Of a stretch of 64,000 bases of DNA, positions 52,354 through 62,701 are shown piece after piece. Each line of letters opens with the position of its first letter. The stretch's first letter is position 1. The DNA is from Maribacter sp. 1_MG-2023 (GTDB lineage Bacteria; Bacteroidota; Bacteroidia; Flavobacteriales; Flavobacteriaceae), in the NCBI RefSeq assembly GCF_030547005.1, contig NZ_JAUOPN010000001.1:124001-188000 (forward strand), written 5' to 3'. Under the pieces are notes generated by a model. The model ran no database searches. It was not told where the DNA came from and saw only the letters and a program-made list of their open reading frames with translations. The translations under genes and the position numbers were made by a program.

Positions 52354-54624
52354 ATGAAAAGCCTTTTTTCTAGTAAGATTATGATGAAGCTAAAGTCGCT
52401 TATCGGTTCGGCAAAAACCTATATTATCTTACTGGTTTTGGCTATTGCCTTGTTATTGTACACTGTTAGTGTGGGGTATAAGCAAGTTAATAGACTTCAT
52501 AAAACGGGAGATTTAGTTTCGCACACGCTAGAGGTACAGCGTACTATTGTAGAGCTTTCTTCTAAATTTTTAGAGGTAGAAGCTATTCAACTTAAAAAAC
52601 TTTTTAAAGCCGAAGAGAGTAATCTTTCTGCAATTGTGTTTACAGAAATGGGTCAGTCTTTAGATAGGCTGAATACACTTACGGCAGATAATGATGCCCA
52701 ACAAGAGCGCGTTAAAGCATTACAACTTTTACGAGACAGAATTAAGGTTGAAATAGACACTACTACCATCGTTGATGCTATTGGTTCACAAGATAGTTTG
52801 GAAGTAAAAGATAGTATATTAATTCATCTTGCTGGTTTACGCTATAAACGCAATGAACGAATATCTAAAATTGTGGCGGAGTCTCAGGTCATAAAAGATA
52901 GAATGTTATCTGAAGAGAACTACTTAATGGTTGCTCGTAAAGAAGAATACACATCGCAATCGTTCTTAACACCCATGTCATCTTTGTTGGTTGCTCTAAC
53001 GGCTTTGGGTATTTTTTTAATAGGCTTTATAAGTATTTACAAACAGAAAGGTGAAATTCAAGAAGTAAACAGCCAGGTTTTTGTTCAGAATAAAAAATTA
53101 CAAGAAACAGAAGAGTTTTTAAAGGGAGTTTATAAAAGCTCTAACAATGTTATTAGCCATTTTGAGCCCATTTTTGATAAAGAGAATAATATAATCGATT
53201 TTCAATTTAGGTATACCTCTAATGCCATAGAAAAAGTAACAGGGTCAGAACAAGATGATATTATAGGTGGCTCACTTTTAGAGATGTACCCAATGGTTTT
53301 GGAAAACGGACTTTTTGCATTAATGAAAGAGTGTTATGTTAGTGGCAATACCCAAGAGCATGAGAGTGTATATACGTTTGAAGGTGAAAAAAAATACATT
53401 TTTAATACGATTGTAAAATCTGCTAACGGAATTACAAATACCGCTTGGGATACTTCAAAAATTAAAAAAGCTGAAGAAGAGCTCAAAAAACTGAATGAAG
53501 ACTTAAGCCTTCAAAACACCATTTTTAAAGAGGCTGAAAATGTAGCGGGTGTAGGTAGTTTTATTTGGTATTTAGATGATGGTACAGCAACGGTTTCTGA
53601 TAACTTTTATAGAATTCTTGGGGTTGAGCCCAATAGCTTTGAGGTTACTTTTAGCTCTTACAAAGAATTTGTGCATCCAGATGATATTGCCATATTTGAG
53701 TCAATAGGTGCCAATGTAGAAGAGAAAGGTACATCTACCGTTTTTGCATACCGTGTTTTTACCAAGACGAAAGGCGTAAGGCATTTAGATTTAAAAGGAA
53801 AATATGTTGAAATAGACAATAGACCTGTATCGGTGGGTATTGTGCAAGATATTACTAGCCGTGTAGAAAAAGATAGAGCACTTATTGATAGTTATGAGAA
53901 ATTGAAGCTTAGTAATGAAGAGCTAGAATCTTTTAATAGAGTAGCTAGTCATGATTTGCAAGAGCCTTTACGCAAAATTCAAATGTTTATTTCTCGAATA
54001 GAAGACGATGATGAAAAGAACATGCCTGCCAGTATTCAAAATTATTTTGGAAAGATTAAAGATGGTACGTTTAGAATGCGAGAATTGATACAGAATTTAC
54101 TTTCCTATTCAAGAATAGATAAGGTTAATTCAAAATTCGAAAATATTTCTTTGGGTGAAATTATAGGGAAAATTGAAGATGAATTATCGCAACTCATTAA
54201 AGATACCGGTACTTCTATTTCTTACGAGAATTTGCCTGTTATTCAGGGTATACCTTTTAAAATAGAACAACTTTGTACGAACCTTATTAGTAATTCTATA
54301 AAGTATAGCAAAAAAGATGTAGCTCCCAAAATAGTCATTAGCTCTAAAAAGGTACGAAATTCAGAAATTGTAGAAAACTTTAGTAAGACTACAGAATACT
54401 ATTATAAAATCTCATTTGCAGATAACGGTATTGGCTTTGAACCCGAATTTGGTAGTAATATATTTGAGGTGTTTCAAAGGCTACATTCCAAAACCGAATA
54501 TTCAGGTACAGGTATCGGACTCTCCATTTGTAAAAAGATAGTTGAAAAACATAATGGTTATATTCATGCTATTGGCAAGAAAGACAAAGGTTCTAATTTC
54601 GTAATTTATTTACCTGTTAATTAA
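52354..54624 (+). CDS. Membrane histidine kinase with sensor and PAS domains
   Basis: 756 residues. TM1 at about 19-41 and TM2 at about 208-228 enclose a 165-residue periplasmic helical domain resembling CHASE3-type sensors. A PAS domain follows (about 250-370), then a second PAS with PAC (about 392-505, motif GVGSFIWYLDDGTATVSDNF), HisKA with H533 in ASHDLQEPLRK, and HATPase_c at about 630-756 (N box LISNSIKYSK, G1 DNGIGF, G2 GTGIGL). It is a hybrid-free sensor kinase; no response regulator gene is adjacent. The signal is unknown. Confidence 0.9.
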   Translation: MKSLFSSKIMMKLKSLIGSAKTYIILLVLAIALLLYTVSVGYKQVNRLHKTGDLVSHTLEVQRTIVELSSKFLEVEAIQLKKLFKAEESNLSAIVFTEMGQSLDRLNTLTADNDAQQERVKALQLLRDRIKVEIDTTTIVDAIGSQDSLEVKDSILIHLAGLRYKRNERISKIVAESQVIKDRMLSEENYLMVARKEEYTSQSFLTPMSSLLVALTALGIFLIGFISIYKQKGEIQEVNSQVFVQNKKLQETEEFLKGVYKSSNNVISHFEPIFDKENNIIDFQFRYTSNAIEKVTGSEQDDIIGGSLLEMYPMVLENGLFALMKECYVSGNTQEHESVYTFEGEKKYIFNTIVKSANGITNTAWDTSKIKKAEEELKKLNEDLSLQNTIFKEAENVAGVGSFIWYLDDGTATVSDNFYRILGVEPNSFEVTFSSYKEFVHPDDIAIFESIGANVEEKGTSTVFAYRVFTKTKGVRHLDLKGKYVEIDNRPVSVGIVQDITSRVEKDRALIDSYEKLKLSNEELESFNRVASHDLQEPLRKIQMFISRIEDDDEKNMPASIQNYFGKIKDGTFRMRELIQNLLSYSRIDKVNSKFENISLGEIIGKIEDELSQLIKDTGTSISYENLPVIQGIPFKIEQLCTNLISNSIKYSKKDVAPKIVISSKKVRNSEIVENFSKTTEYYYKISFADNGIGFEPEFGSNIFEVFQRLHSKTEYSGTGIGLSICKKIVEKHNGYIHAIGKKDKGSNFVIYLPVN

Positions 54625-54683
54625 AATCTTCAACACCTATATTTGAAGGTATATTTATAGTTTCAATACGTATCACATCAGCC

Positions 54684-55232
54684 ATGAACAAACTCGAAAT
54701 ACAAACAGATCGATTAATATTAAGGCTAATTTATGTGGCAGATGCAGAAGTTATTCATTGCTTACATTCCATACCAGAAACAGACGAGTTTAATACTCTT
54801 GGTATTCCTGAAAATTTAGAAGAAACCCATAAGGTAATAACTCCTTGGATAGAGGATAATAACGCTACAGAAATCAGAAATCACACCTTTGCTATTCAGC
54901 ATAAAACGAATGATGAATTTATAGGTTTATTCGGACTACGATTAGGTCCCAAAAAATATAACAGAGCTGAGGTCTGGTATAAATTACATCTCGATTATTG
55001 GAACAAAGGCTATGCGACAGAATCTTTAAAAGCGGTATTGAACTACGGATTTCCTGTGCTTAAACTACATCGAATAGAAGCAGGCTGTGCTGTAGACAAC
55101 ATAGGTTCTGCAAAAGTGATGGAAAAAGTAGGAATGATGAAAGAAGGAAGAAAGAGAAAAATTCTCCCCTTGCAATCCGGATGGTCAGATAGTTTTGAGT
55201 ACGCCATTCTAGAAACTGATGTGCGTAATTAA
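54684..55232 (+). CDS. GNAT-family acetyltransferase
   Basis: 182 residues, RimJ/RimL-like. Core motifs: LETDRLILRLI-type start (IQTDRLILRLIYVADAE), AEVWYKLHLDYWNKGYATES for the acetyl-CoA loop and VDNIGSAKVMEKVGMMKEG. It transfers an acetyl group to an amine or protein N-terminus. Cytosolic. It sits 24 bp before the permease gene, likely the same transcript. Confidence 0.9.
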   Translation: MNKLEIQTDRLILRLIYVADAEVIHCLHSIPETDEFNTLGIPENLEETHKVITPWIEDNNATEIRNHTFAIQHKTNDEFIGLFGLRLGPKKYNRAEVWYKLHLDYWNKGYATESLKAVLNYGFPVLKLHRIEAGCAVDNIGSAKVMEKVGMMKEGRKRKILPLQSGWSDSFEYAILETDVRN

Positions 55233-55256
55233 TATTATGAACTAAAGTACAGGGAA

Positions 55257-56543
55257 ATGGATAAGAAAATCGGACTTAAAGATGCTATCTCTATAGGTAT
55301 AGGCGGTATGGTCGGTGGTGGAATTTTTGCCGTTCTTGGGCTGGCAGTTGCTTTGGCAAAAGGTGCAACACCAATAGCATTTCTTTGGGCCGGTATTATA
55401 GCATTGCTAACCGCTTATTCGTATGCTAAACTTTCAAAGAAGTATCCAGAAAATGGCGGTACGGTTAAGTTTGTGCATCAACATTTTGGAAACGGAATTT
55501 TCGCTGGCGGTATCAATAATCTTTTATGGATCAGTTACATTGTTATGCTTGCGCTATACGCATCGGCATTTGGATCGTATGCGACCGAATTACTATCGCT
55601 TTCAGGTTCAAAAGAAATCGATGCACGTATATTTCAAACATCCATATTGCTATTTGCATTACTCATTAACTATTTAAGTGTTAAGCTGGTTGGTGAGATT
55701 GAGTCTATGGCAGTGATTATAAAACTATGTATTCTAGTTGCATTTATTGGCGTAGGCTTTTATGGCTTATCTGCTCATCCAGAAAATTTACACCAATTGT
55801 CACCCGAAAATTGGGAAAGCCCCATGCTCATACTTTCTGGTGGTATGGTCATTTTTGTTGCATATGAAGGTTTTGAATTAATTGCCAATTCGGTATCCGA
55901 TTTAAAAGATAGAGAGAAGAATACAGCCAAGGCTTATTTTGGTGCTGTTGGTTTTGTAATCATATTATATATTCTTATTGCTATCGTAACTGTTGGTGTC
56001 TTACCATTTGATCAGATAGCAGATGCCCAAGATTATGTATTGGCAAAAGCCGCAGAGCCAACATTAGGTCAAATTGGTTTTACTGTAATGACCGTTACGG
56101 CATTGATTTCCACTTTTTCAGCTATTAACGCTACCGTGTTAGGTAGTGGTAGGGTCAATTATGACATCGCTAAAGATAACGAGTTGCCTAAGTATTTTTG
56201 CCATATGTTTTGGGGTAAACCCGTAGGGTTTTTAATAACTGCATTGCTGTCAATTGCATTGGTTAATCTGTTTAATCTTAAAAGTATATCAACAGCCGGC
56301 AGTGCAGGATTTTTGTTGATTTTTTGCATCGTAAATTACATCGGTTACAAAAAACACAAAGAACTAGAATCTAGAAGTTATATTCATTTACTGGCAAGTA
56401 TACTTTGTTTTTTGGCTTTTTCGACATTAATTATTCAGCAGTTTTCTGAGAATAGAGTAGGGGTTTTAACCGCATTGGGTATTATTGTTTTCTGTTTTAT
56501 TCTTGAAACTGTATACAAAGCAACAAAGTCAAAAGTAGTGTAG
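55257..56543 (+). CDS. APC-superfamily amino-acid permease
   Basis: 428 residues with 12 transmembrane segments. The N-terminus (DAISIGIGGMVGGGIFAVLG) matches the APC substrate-binding helix 1 pattern (GxxIGxGIF), and the AYEGFELIANSVSDLKDREK segment is typical. It transports amino acids or related amines, with protons. It follows the GNAT gene by 24 bp. The substrate cannot be named from the sequence. Confidence 0.88.
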   Translation: MDKKIGLKDAISIGIGGMVGGGIFAVLGLAVALAKGATPIAFLWAGIIALLTAYSYAKLSKKYPENGGTVKFVHQHFGNGIFAGGINNLLWISYIVMLALYASAFGSYATELLSLSGSKEIDARIFQTSILLFALLINYLSVKLVGEIESMAVIIKLCILVAFIGVGFYGLSAHPENLHQLSPENWESPMLILSGGMVIFVAYEGFELIANSVSDLKDREKNTAKAYFGAVGFVIILYILIAIVTVGVLPFDQIADAQDYVLAKAAEPTLGQIGFTVMTVTALISTFSAINATVLGSGRVNYDIAKDNELPKYFCHMFWGKPVGFLITALLSIALVNLFNLKSISTAGSAGFLLIFCIVNYIGYKKHKELESRSYIHLLASILCFLAFSTLIIQQFSENRVGVLTALGIIVFCFILETVYKATKSKVV

Positions 56544-56621
56544 TTGATTAGCTATTTCTAAGGCAATATATAATAATTAGTAAAATGATATATTTAGCAA
56601 GCAGAGAAAGATGTACAAAAA

Positions 56622-56930
56622 ATGACAGAGCGTAAATTTGCCGGTATAGGTGTCCTTATTAGTGTATTCGTATTGATGATTGTATATTATACAAGTTCTA
56701 ATATCGGTTTTCCAGATGGTCACCTTACCGAATTTGATGAGTTTTGTAAAGAGGTGCTATTTCCAGTTTTTATAGCTGTTAATGTTATATTTATAATAGT
56801 GTTTGCTACCTTGTTTTTTGTTAAGAAAAAAGCAAGACATGGCATTGTTTTTTATGTGCTTACGTTAATAATATTTTCCGTTATCTTTTGTTATTTTTCA
56901 ATGAAATTAGAAAACGGACAAGGTGGATAG
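56622..56930 (+). CDS. Small two- to three-helix membrane protein
   Basis: 102 residues. Hydrophobic segments at about 8-25, 47-68 and 77-94, with a short acidic loop (PDGHLTEFDEFCKEV) between the first two. No known family. Located 78 bp after the permease gene, on the same strand. Confidence 0.55.
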   Translation: MTERKFAGIGVLISVFVLMIVYYTSSNIGFPDGHLTEFDEFCKEVLFPVFIAVNVIFIIVFATLFFVKKKARHGIVFYVLTLIIFSVIFCYFSMKLENGQGG

Positions 56931-57242
56931 TGCAATTGTAAAATAGTTTTGAAACTGTATATTTTAACAATCTGTTATAAAATTTTCCAAAACAGAATTA
57001 TTTAAGTTTATGAGGTTCACAGTATAACAGTATTAACTTTAACAAGTTAACAATGTAATTGGTTGAATAGTTGCGATTAAGTAATACTAATCACTTCATG
57101 AATGCGTTAATCAATCTTATACTATAACATATAGTATTTTTGCCCTTATGTCTTTAATTTGGACATTAAATTTATTCAACTTTTTATACTGCTTTTGCGC
57201 AGATGAAGTTGATAGAAGATTATTATAATTGAAAAAGACTTT
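56931..57242. other. Intergenic region with small inverted repeat before the glucosidase gene
   Basis: 312 bp without a gene. TTAACTT (57033-57039) and AAGTTAA (57044-57050) form a 7-bp inverted repeat with a 4-bp spacer, and ATTAGTATTACTTAATC-type AT repeats follow. It may be an operator for the glucosidase gene, but nothing confirms this. Confidence 0.35.
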
Positions 57243-59870
57243 ATGGTCCATAAAAATGCTGAGGAAGAAAGATTAGCCGTTGAGGATAATTATAAAAACT
57301 GGAAAAGATGGGGTCCTTATTTGGCAGAGCGCCAATGGGGTACTGTAAGGGAAGATTATAGTCCCGAAGGGCATGCTTGGAGTTTTGTTGGTCATGACAA
57401 AGCCAGAAGTAATGCCTATAGATGGGGAGAAGAAGGCATTGGCGGTTTTTGCGATTCTAGAGAAATTCTATGTCTAGCGCCTGCTTTCTGGAACGGAAAA
57501 GATTCCATTTTAAAAGAACGCCTTTTTGGTTTAACCAATGATGAAGGTAACCATGGTGAAGATGTAAAAGAACTCTATTTTCATCAGGTATCAACGCCTA
57601 CGCATTCGTACGCCAAGTATTTATATAAGTATCCGCATAAGAAGTTTCCATATGCCGAGCTGGTTCGAAAGAATAAAAGCAGAAGTCGTGAGGAAGCTGA
57701 ATTCGAAATTTTAGATACTAAGGCTTTTGCCAATAATACTTATTTCGATTGCTTTATAGAATATGCCAAGGAAGATGTTGGTGATATTTTAATGAAGGTT
57801 ACTGTAGTTAATAGAGGTCCAAGAGCTGCTAATATTCACGTACTTCCGCATTTGTGGTTTCGTAATTTTTGGAAGCATAACAACAGGTTTGAACGACCTG
57901 AGATGAAATCTATTTCAGATTGTTCTGTACAGTCTCGTAGTACGCGAAATGGTCGTTATTATTTTTATCATGAGAATGGAGATCAGCTTTTCTGTGAGAA
58001 CGAAACTAACAACCAACGTATTTATGGTGTACCTAATGAGGTCGAATACGTAAAAGATGGTATCAATGACCATGTTGTTGATGGGCAACCTACGGTTAAT
58101 CCAGATAAAAAAGGTTCCAAATTTGCCGTATGGCATAAACTTCGTTTAAAATCTGGAGAAGAAAAATCAATAAAAGTCCGTCTTAGTAAAAAGAAACTTG
58201 CCGATCCGTGGGATGATTATGATGCTATTTTTGAAAAGAGAATTAAAGAGTGTGAGGAGTTTTATGGTAATATCTTAAAAAAAGAACTTCCGGTTCAGCA
58301 ACAAGAGATTGCTAGGAAAGCTTTTTCTGGTTTACTTTGGACGAAGCAGTTCTACTACTATGATGTATATAAATGGTTATTTGGTGGACCTGGTGAAGCA
58401 AAACCCTATAGAACAGATTCTAGGAATAAGCATTGGGAACACTTGACCAATAGGCATGTAATCTCAATGCCGGATAAATGGGAATACCCTTGGTATGCCG
58501 CTTGGGATCTTGCTTTTCACATGGCTTCTTTTGTAGAAATAGATCCTTATTTTGCTAAAGAACAATTACTGTTGGTGCTTAAGGAAAGCTATATGCACCC
58601 TAACGGGCAAATACCGGCATATGAATGGAATTTTAGTGACGTAAACCCACCTGTGCATTCATGGGCAGTGTGGACAGTTTATGAGAAAGATAAAAAACGA
58701 ACAGGTAAAGGCGATACAAACTTTTTAGAAAAAGCGTATCAGAAGTTATTGGTAAACTTTACTTGGTGGGTCAACCAAAAAGATAAAAGTGGAACCAACC
58801 TTTTTGAAGGCGGATTCTTAGGATTAGATAATATTGGAGTTTTTGATCGTAACCATATGCCAGAGGGTATAACACGTATGCAACAGGCAGATGCTACTAG
58901 TTGGATGGCGATGTTTACCTTGAATATGCTTCGAATGTCTCTTGAGTTAGCAAAAGAGAATCCGAATTATGAGGATAGTGTGGCTAAATTCTTTAGACAT
59001 TTCTTGAATATCGCATGGGCAATGCATCACATCGGTCAAAAGGATATTTCACTTTGGGATGATGAAGATAATTTCTATTATGATGTTGTAGAAATGTCGA
59101 ATGGTAATACAGACCGATTAAAAGTGAGGTCATTGGTTGGTATTATACCAATGTTCGCTGTAGAGATCATTCATAAAGATTTGTTCGATGAGCTAAAGCA
59201 CTTTAAAGTTAGAGCTGCAGAAATTGTAAGAACTAGACCAGATTTGGCTTCTTTGATTTCTAATATCGAAGAATTTAATTCAGATGGTAATTATCTGTTC
59301 TCGATTATGCGCGGATTCCGATTAGAGAAATTGTTGTTTCGTTTATTGGATGAAAAAGAGTTCTTGTCCGATTATGGTATTCGCTCACTTTCAAAATATC
59401 ATGAAGAACATCCGTATGTTTTTCAACATAACGGGCATCATCAAATTTCGTATGAATCTGGGGAAAGTCAATCTAACATGTTTGGAGGTAACTCTAACTG
59501 GCGTGGACCAATTTGGTTGCCTTTAAATTACATGATCGTTCAATCACTTCGTAAATACTACTCATACTACGGTAAACAATATGTATATGAATTTCCAACA
59601 GGTTCTGGGGTAAAATTGAACTTGAACGAAATTGCAAATGAGATATCTAAAAGATTGATCAAACTGTTTGAGCCTAATGAAGATGGTAAGTTTGTGTACC
59701 ACTCAGAAGATACTAATCATGTATTTACTAAAAATAAGCACTTTAAAAAAGAGCATTTCTTTTATGAATTTTTTGATGGTGATTCCGGTAAAGGGTTAGG
59801 CGCATCTCATCAGACAGGTTGGACTGCCTTAATTGCGAATTTGGTTATGGAGCTAGATGAAAATAGTTAA
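57243..59870 (+). CDS. MGH1/GH63-like glucosidase (paralog 1)
   Basis: 875 residues. N-terminal GPYLAERQWGTVREDYSPEG, and an (alpha/alpha)6 catalytic domain shown by WEYPWYAAWDLAFHMASF, PAYEWNFSDVNPPVHSWA, GNSNWRGPIWLPLNYMI and the C-terminal GASHQTGWTALIANLVMEL. Glu and Asp in EWNFSDV and WDLAFH are candidate catalytic acids. This is the mannosyl-oligosaccharide-glucosidase-like (GH63/MGH1) family acting on alpha-glucosides. No signal peptide, so probably cytosolic. A convergent paralog lies at 60047-62680. Confidence 0.85.
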   Translation: MVHKNAEEERLAVEDNYKNWKRWGPYLAERQWGTVREDYSPEGHAWSFVGHDKARSNAYRWGEEGIGGFCDSREILCLAPAFWNGKDSILKERLFGLTNDEGNHGEDVKELYFHQVSTPTHSYAKYLYKYPHKKFPYAELVRKNKSRSREEAEFEILDTKAFANNTYFDCFIEYAKEDVGDILMKVTVVNRGPRAANIHVLPHLWFRNFWKHNNRFERPEMKSISDCSVQSRSTRNGRYYFYHENGDQLFCENETNNQRIYGVPNEVEYVKDGINDHVVDGQPTVNPDKKGSKFAVWHKLRLKSGEEKSIKVRLSKKKLADPWDDYDAIFEKRIKECEEFYGNILKKELPVQQQEIARKAFSGLLWTKQFYYYDVYKWLFGGPGEAKPYRTDSRNKHWEHLTNRHVISMPDKWEYPWYAAWDLAFHMASFVEIDPYFAKEQLLLVLKESYMHPNGQIPAYEWNFSDVNPPVHSWAVWTVYEKDKKRTGKGDTNFLEKAYQKLLVNFTWWVNQKDKSGTNLFEGGFLGLDNIGVFDRNHMPEGITRMQQADATSWMAMFTLNMLRMSLELAKENPNYEDSVAKFFRHFLNIAWAMHHIGQKDISLWDDEDNFYYDVVEMSNGNTDRLKVRSLVGIIPMFAVEIIHKDLFDELKHFKVRAAEIVRTRPDLASLISNIEEFNSDGNYLFSIMRGFRLEKLLFRLLDEKEFLSDYGIRSLSKYHEEHPYVFQHNGHHQISYESGESQSNMFGGNSNWRGPIWLPLNYMIVQSLRKYYSYYGKQYVYEFPTGSGVKLNLNEIANEISKRLIKLFEPNEDGKFVYHSEDTNHVFTKNKHFKKEHFFYEFFDGDSGKGLGASHQTGWTALIANLVMELDENS

Positions 59871-59894
59871 ACATAAACTAGTATAGAAACTAAC

Positions 59895-59926
59895 AAAAAG
59901 CGAGGTTTTTTTACACCTCGCTTTTT
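59895..59926. terminator. Bidirectional terminator between the two glucosidase genes
   Basis: AAAAAGCGAGGT (59895-59906) pairs with ACCTCGCTTTTT (59915-59926). T-runs on both strands end the two convergent genes. The rest of 59927-60046 holds nothing clear. Confidence 0.9.
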
Positions 59927-60046
59927 ATTTTAAATACGTTTATGCCGTCGTTAACTTATTTTAATTCTTTGCATCAATTCAGATTAACTGATTAATTATT
60001 ACACTTAATTAGCTGTTTTTTAATTGACATATTGTCTTATAAAATA

Positions 60047-62680
60047 TTAGCTTTCATCTTCTAACTGCTCAATAAGGTTGGCTACTAAAGCTGTCCAACC
60101 TGTCTGATGTGATGCTCCTAAACCACGACCGTTTTCTCCATGGAAATACTCGTAGAATAATACCAAGTCCTTAAAATTAGGGTCTTGGTAGTATTTCTCG
60201 TAGTTCTTATTGATGGCTCGGTTTCCAGTTTCATCTTTCTCGAACATCTTAATAAGACGTTTGCTCAATTCATCACTAACCTGTTTTAGATTGAGTAATT
60301 TTGAGCTTCCCGTTGGGTATTCGAACAAGAAATCATTGCCATCATACCATTGGTATTCACGTAATGCCTGAATGAATAAGTAATTCATCGGCATCCAAAT
60401 AGGTCCACGCCAGTTAGAATTACCACCAAATAACGAAACGGTAGATTCCGCAGGTTCATAATCAATAGAATAATCTATGCCATCGATATGAATTTGATAC
60501 GCTTTCTCATGTATTTTAGATAATGATCGAATGCCATATTCACTCAAAAATTCTTTCTCATCTAAGAGTGCAGCAACTAATTTTTGCATTCTGTCTTTTG
60601 GTACTAACGATAGAAGTAAATCACCATTTTCTTCATACTGTTGTATCACTTCATATTTTAAATTCTCTGCACGGTACTTTTTAAACCAAAGAACACTTGC
60701 CTTAAATTTCGGGAATTTATCTAAGACACTTTTCTTGATTGTAAGTACCGCAGCCAATGACAACATACCGGCAATAGATCGAACTTTTATGGTGGTTGAT
60801 TGTCCGTCCGGTAACGTTAAGCGGTCATAGAAGAACCCTTCAACATCGTCCCAAGTATTGGCTTTGTCGGTATCCATTTTGTTCAATGCTTCTGCTATGA
60901 ATATAAAATGTCCGAAATACTTCGTCGCCATATCTTCATACGAATCGTCATGTTCTGCAATACGTAAACTGATTTCTAACATGTTTAGACTGTACATTGC
61001 CATCCAAGCAGTACCATCTACTTGGTCTAGTGATCCGCCACCGGGTACACCATGGCTACGATCAAATACTCCGATATTATCCAAACCTAAGAATCCGCCT
61101 TGAAAAACATTGTTGTCATTTCTATCTAAACGGTTCACCCACCAGTTAAAGTTCAAATTGAGTTTATTGAACATTCGTTTTAAGAACTTGATATCGGGCA
61201 CGCCGGTAATAGATTTATCGGTGCCGTAAATTTGCAAAGTTGCCCATGCCTGTACTGGCGGATTCACATCACTAAAATTCCATTCGTAAGCAGGTATTTG
61301 TCCGTTAGGCGACATGTACCATTCTTTGGTGAACAATAGTAGTTGGTCTTTCGCAAATTCTGGATCTATAGATGCGAACGATGCACAGTGAAAAGCAGAA
61401 TCCCACGCAGCATACCAAGGGTATTCCCAAGCATCTGGCATAGAAAGTATATCGTGATTACGCAGTGTTTTCCAATGGCTATTACGACCTTCTAATCTTT
61501 CTTTTGGCGGCGGAGTAGTTTTGTAGTCACCATCTAGCCATTTTTCAACTTCGTAGTTATAGTATTGCTTCGTCCAAAGTAAACCTGCAAATGCTTGTTT
61601 TAGAATAGCCTTCCTATCCTCCGTTGCTTTTGGGGCTATTTCATCATAGAATTGAGCACACTCTTTTTGTCTCTTTTTAAATATGGAATCAAAGTCTGAA
61701 AAAGGTGTGTCAAGTGTTTCTTCGGTTAAACGAAGTTGGAATATTTTTGATTCGCCACCATCTAAAATAACTTGATATAACGGCGCAAATTTGGTACCTG
61801 AATTGTTTTTTGTTGCCAGGTCAAAATCATTATTACATACAGCGGTATGGAACAAATCTTTCTTAAACGGATGATCATTCTTATCCTCATAAACCTTTTC
61901 TCTATTGGTTTCATTCTCCGTAAAGAATAACTGCGCTGCTTTTTGAAAATAGAGGTTGTATTTACCCACGTAAGGGTGGTCTATGTGAACAGATGGGTTA
62001 GTTTTTGTCCCTTGTTGAGTGATGGTCGGTTTTTTGGGCATTTCTTTAAATGACCAATGGTTACGCATCACCATTTGCGGCAATAAGGTAATAGGTGCAG
62101 GTTTTGAGTTTCTATTGGTTATGGTAATTTGAATAAGAATATCAGTTTCATCGCCTTTTGCATATTCTGTGCTAACATCAAAATAGGTGTTGTCATCGAA
62201 AATACCGGTATCCAATAACTCGAATTCTAGCTCTTTTCGATTACGTTTTTGGTTTTCGTCGATTAATTGATTGTACGGATATTCTTTTTGAGAATACTTG
62301 TACAAATACTTCATATATGAGTGCGACGGTGTATTCTCTAGATAATAATACAGCTCTTTTACATCTTCTCCATGATTACCTTGGGGACCTGTTAAACCGA
62401 AAAGGCGTTCTTTTAAAATAGGATCTTTACCATTCCATAAACCAATACTAAAACACATATTGCAATAACGGTCGCTTATGCCAGCTATACCATCTTCACC
62501 CCAACGAAAAGCGCGACTTCTTGCATGGTCATGTGGTAGGTAGTTCCAAGCATCGCCACCTGCACTATAATCTTCACGTACCGTTCCCCATTGGCGTTCA
62601 CTTAAATAAGGACCCCATTTTAACCAATCTTTTTTTTCGGTATGTTGTTGATCCAAACGTTTTTTTTCAGGGTTTTTCAT
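60047..62680 (-). CDS. MGH1/GH63-like glucosidase (paralog 2)
   Basis: 877 residues. It shares the plan of paralog 1: GPYLSERQWGTVREDYSAGG, WEYPWYAAWDSAFHCASF, PAYEWNFSDVNPPVQAWA, GNSNWRGPIWMPMNYLF and GASHQTGWTALVANLIEQL. Most motifs are identical, but the intervening segments differ, so the duplication is old and the substrates may differ. It is probably cytosolic. The start codon is well placed at 62678-62680, and a small gap separates it from the ABM-domain gene upstream. Confidence 0.85.
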   Translation of the reverse strand: MKNPEKKRLDQQHTEKKDWLKWGPYLSERQWGTVREDYSAGGDAWNYLPHDHARSRAFRWGEDGIAGISDRYCNMCFSIGLWNGKDPILKERLFGLTGPQGNHGEDVKELYYYLENTPSHSYMKYLYKYSQKEYPYNQLIDENQKRNRKELEFELLDTGIFDDNTYFDVSTEYAKGDETDILIQITITNRNSKPAPITLLPQMVMRNHWSFKEMPKKPTITQQGTKTNPSVHIDHPYVGKYNLYFQKAAQLFFTENETNREKVYEDKNDHPFKKDLFHTAVCNNDFDLATKNNSGTKFAPLYQVILDGGESKIFQLRLTEETLDTPFSDFDSIFKKRQKECAQFYDEIAPKATEDRKAILKQAFAGLLWTKQYYNYEVEKWLDGDYKTTPPPKERLEGRNSHWKTLRNHDILSMPDAWEYPWYAAWDSAFHCASFASIDPEFAKDQLLLFTKEWYMSPNGQIPAYEWNFSDVNPPVQAWATLQIYGTDKSITGVPDIKFLKRMFNKLNLNFNWWVNRLDRNDNNVFQGGFLGLDNIGVFDRSHGVPGGGSLDQVDGTAWMAMYSLNMLEISLRIAEHDDSYEDMATKYFGHFIFIAEALNKMDTDKANTWDDVEGFFYDRLTLPDGQSTTIKVRSIAGMLSLAAVLTIKKSVLDKFPKFKASVLWFKKYRAENLKYEVIQQYEENGDLLLSLVPKDRMQKLVAALLDEKEFLSEYGIRSLSKIHEKAYQIHIDGIDYSIDYEPAESTVSLFGGNSNWRGPIWMPMNYLFIQALREYQWYDGNDFLFEYPTGSSKLLNLKQVSDELSKRLIKMFEKDETGNRAINKNYEKYYQDPNFKDLVLFYEYFHGENGRGLGASHQTGWTALVANLIEQLEDES

Positions 62681-62701
62681 ATGGCAATGTATTGTGTTTA
62701 A

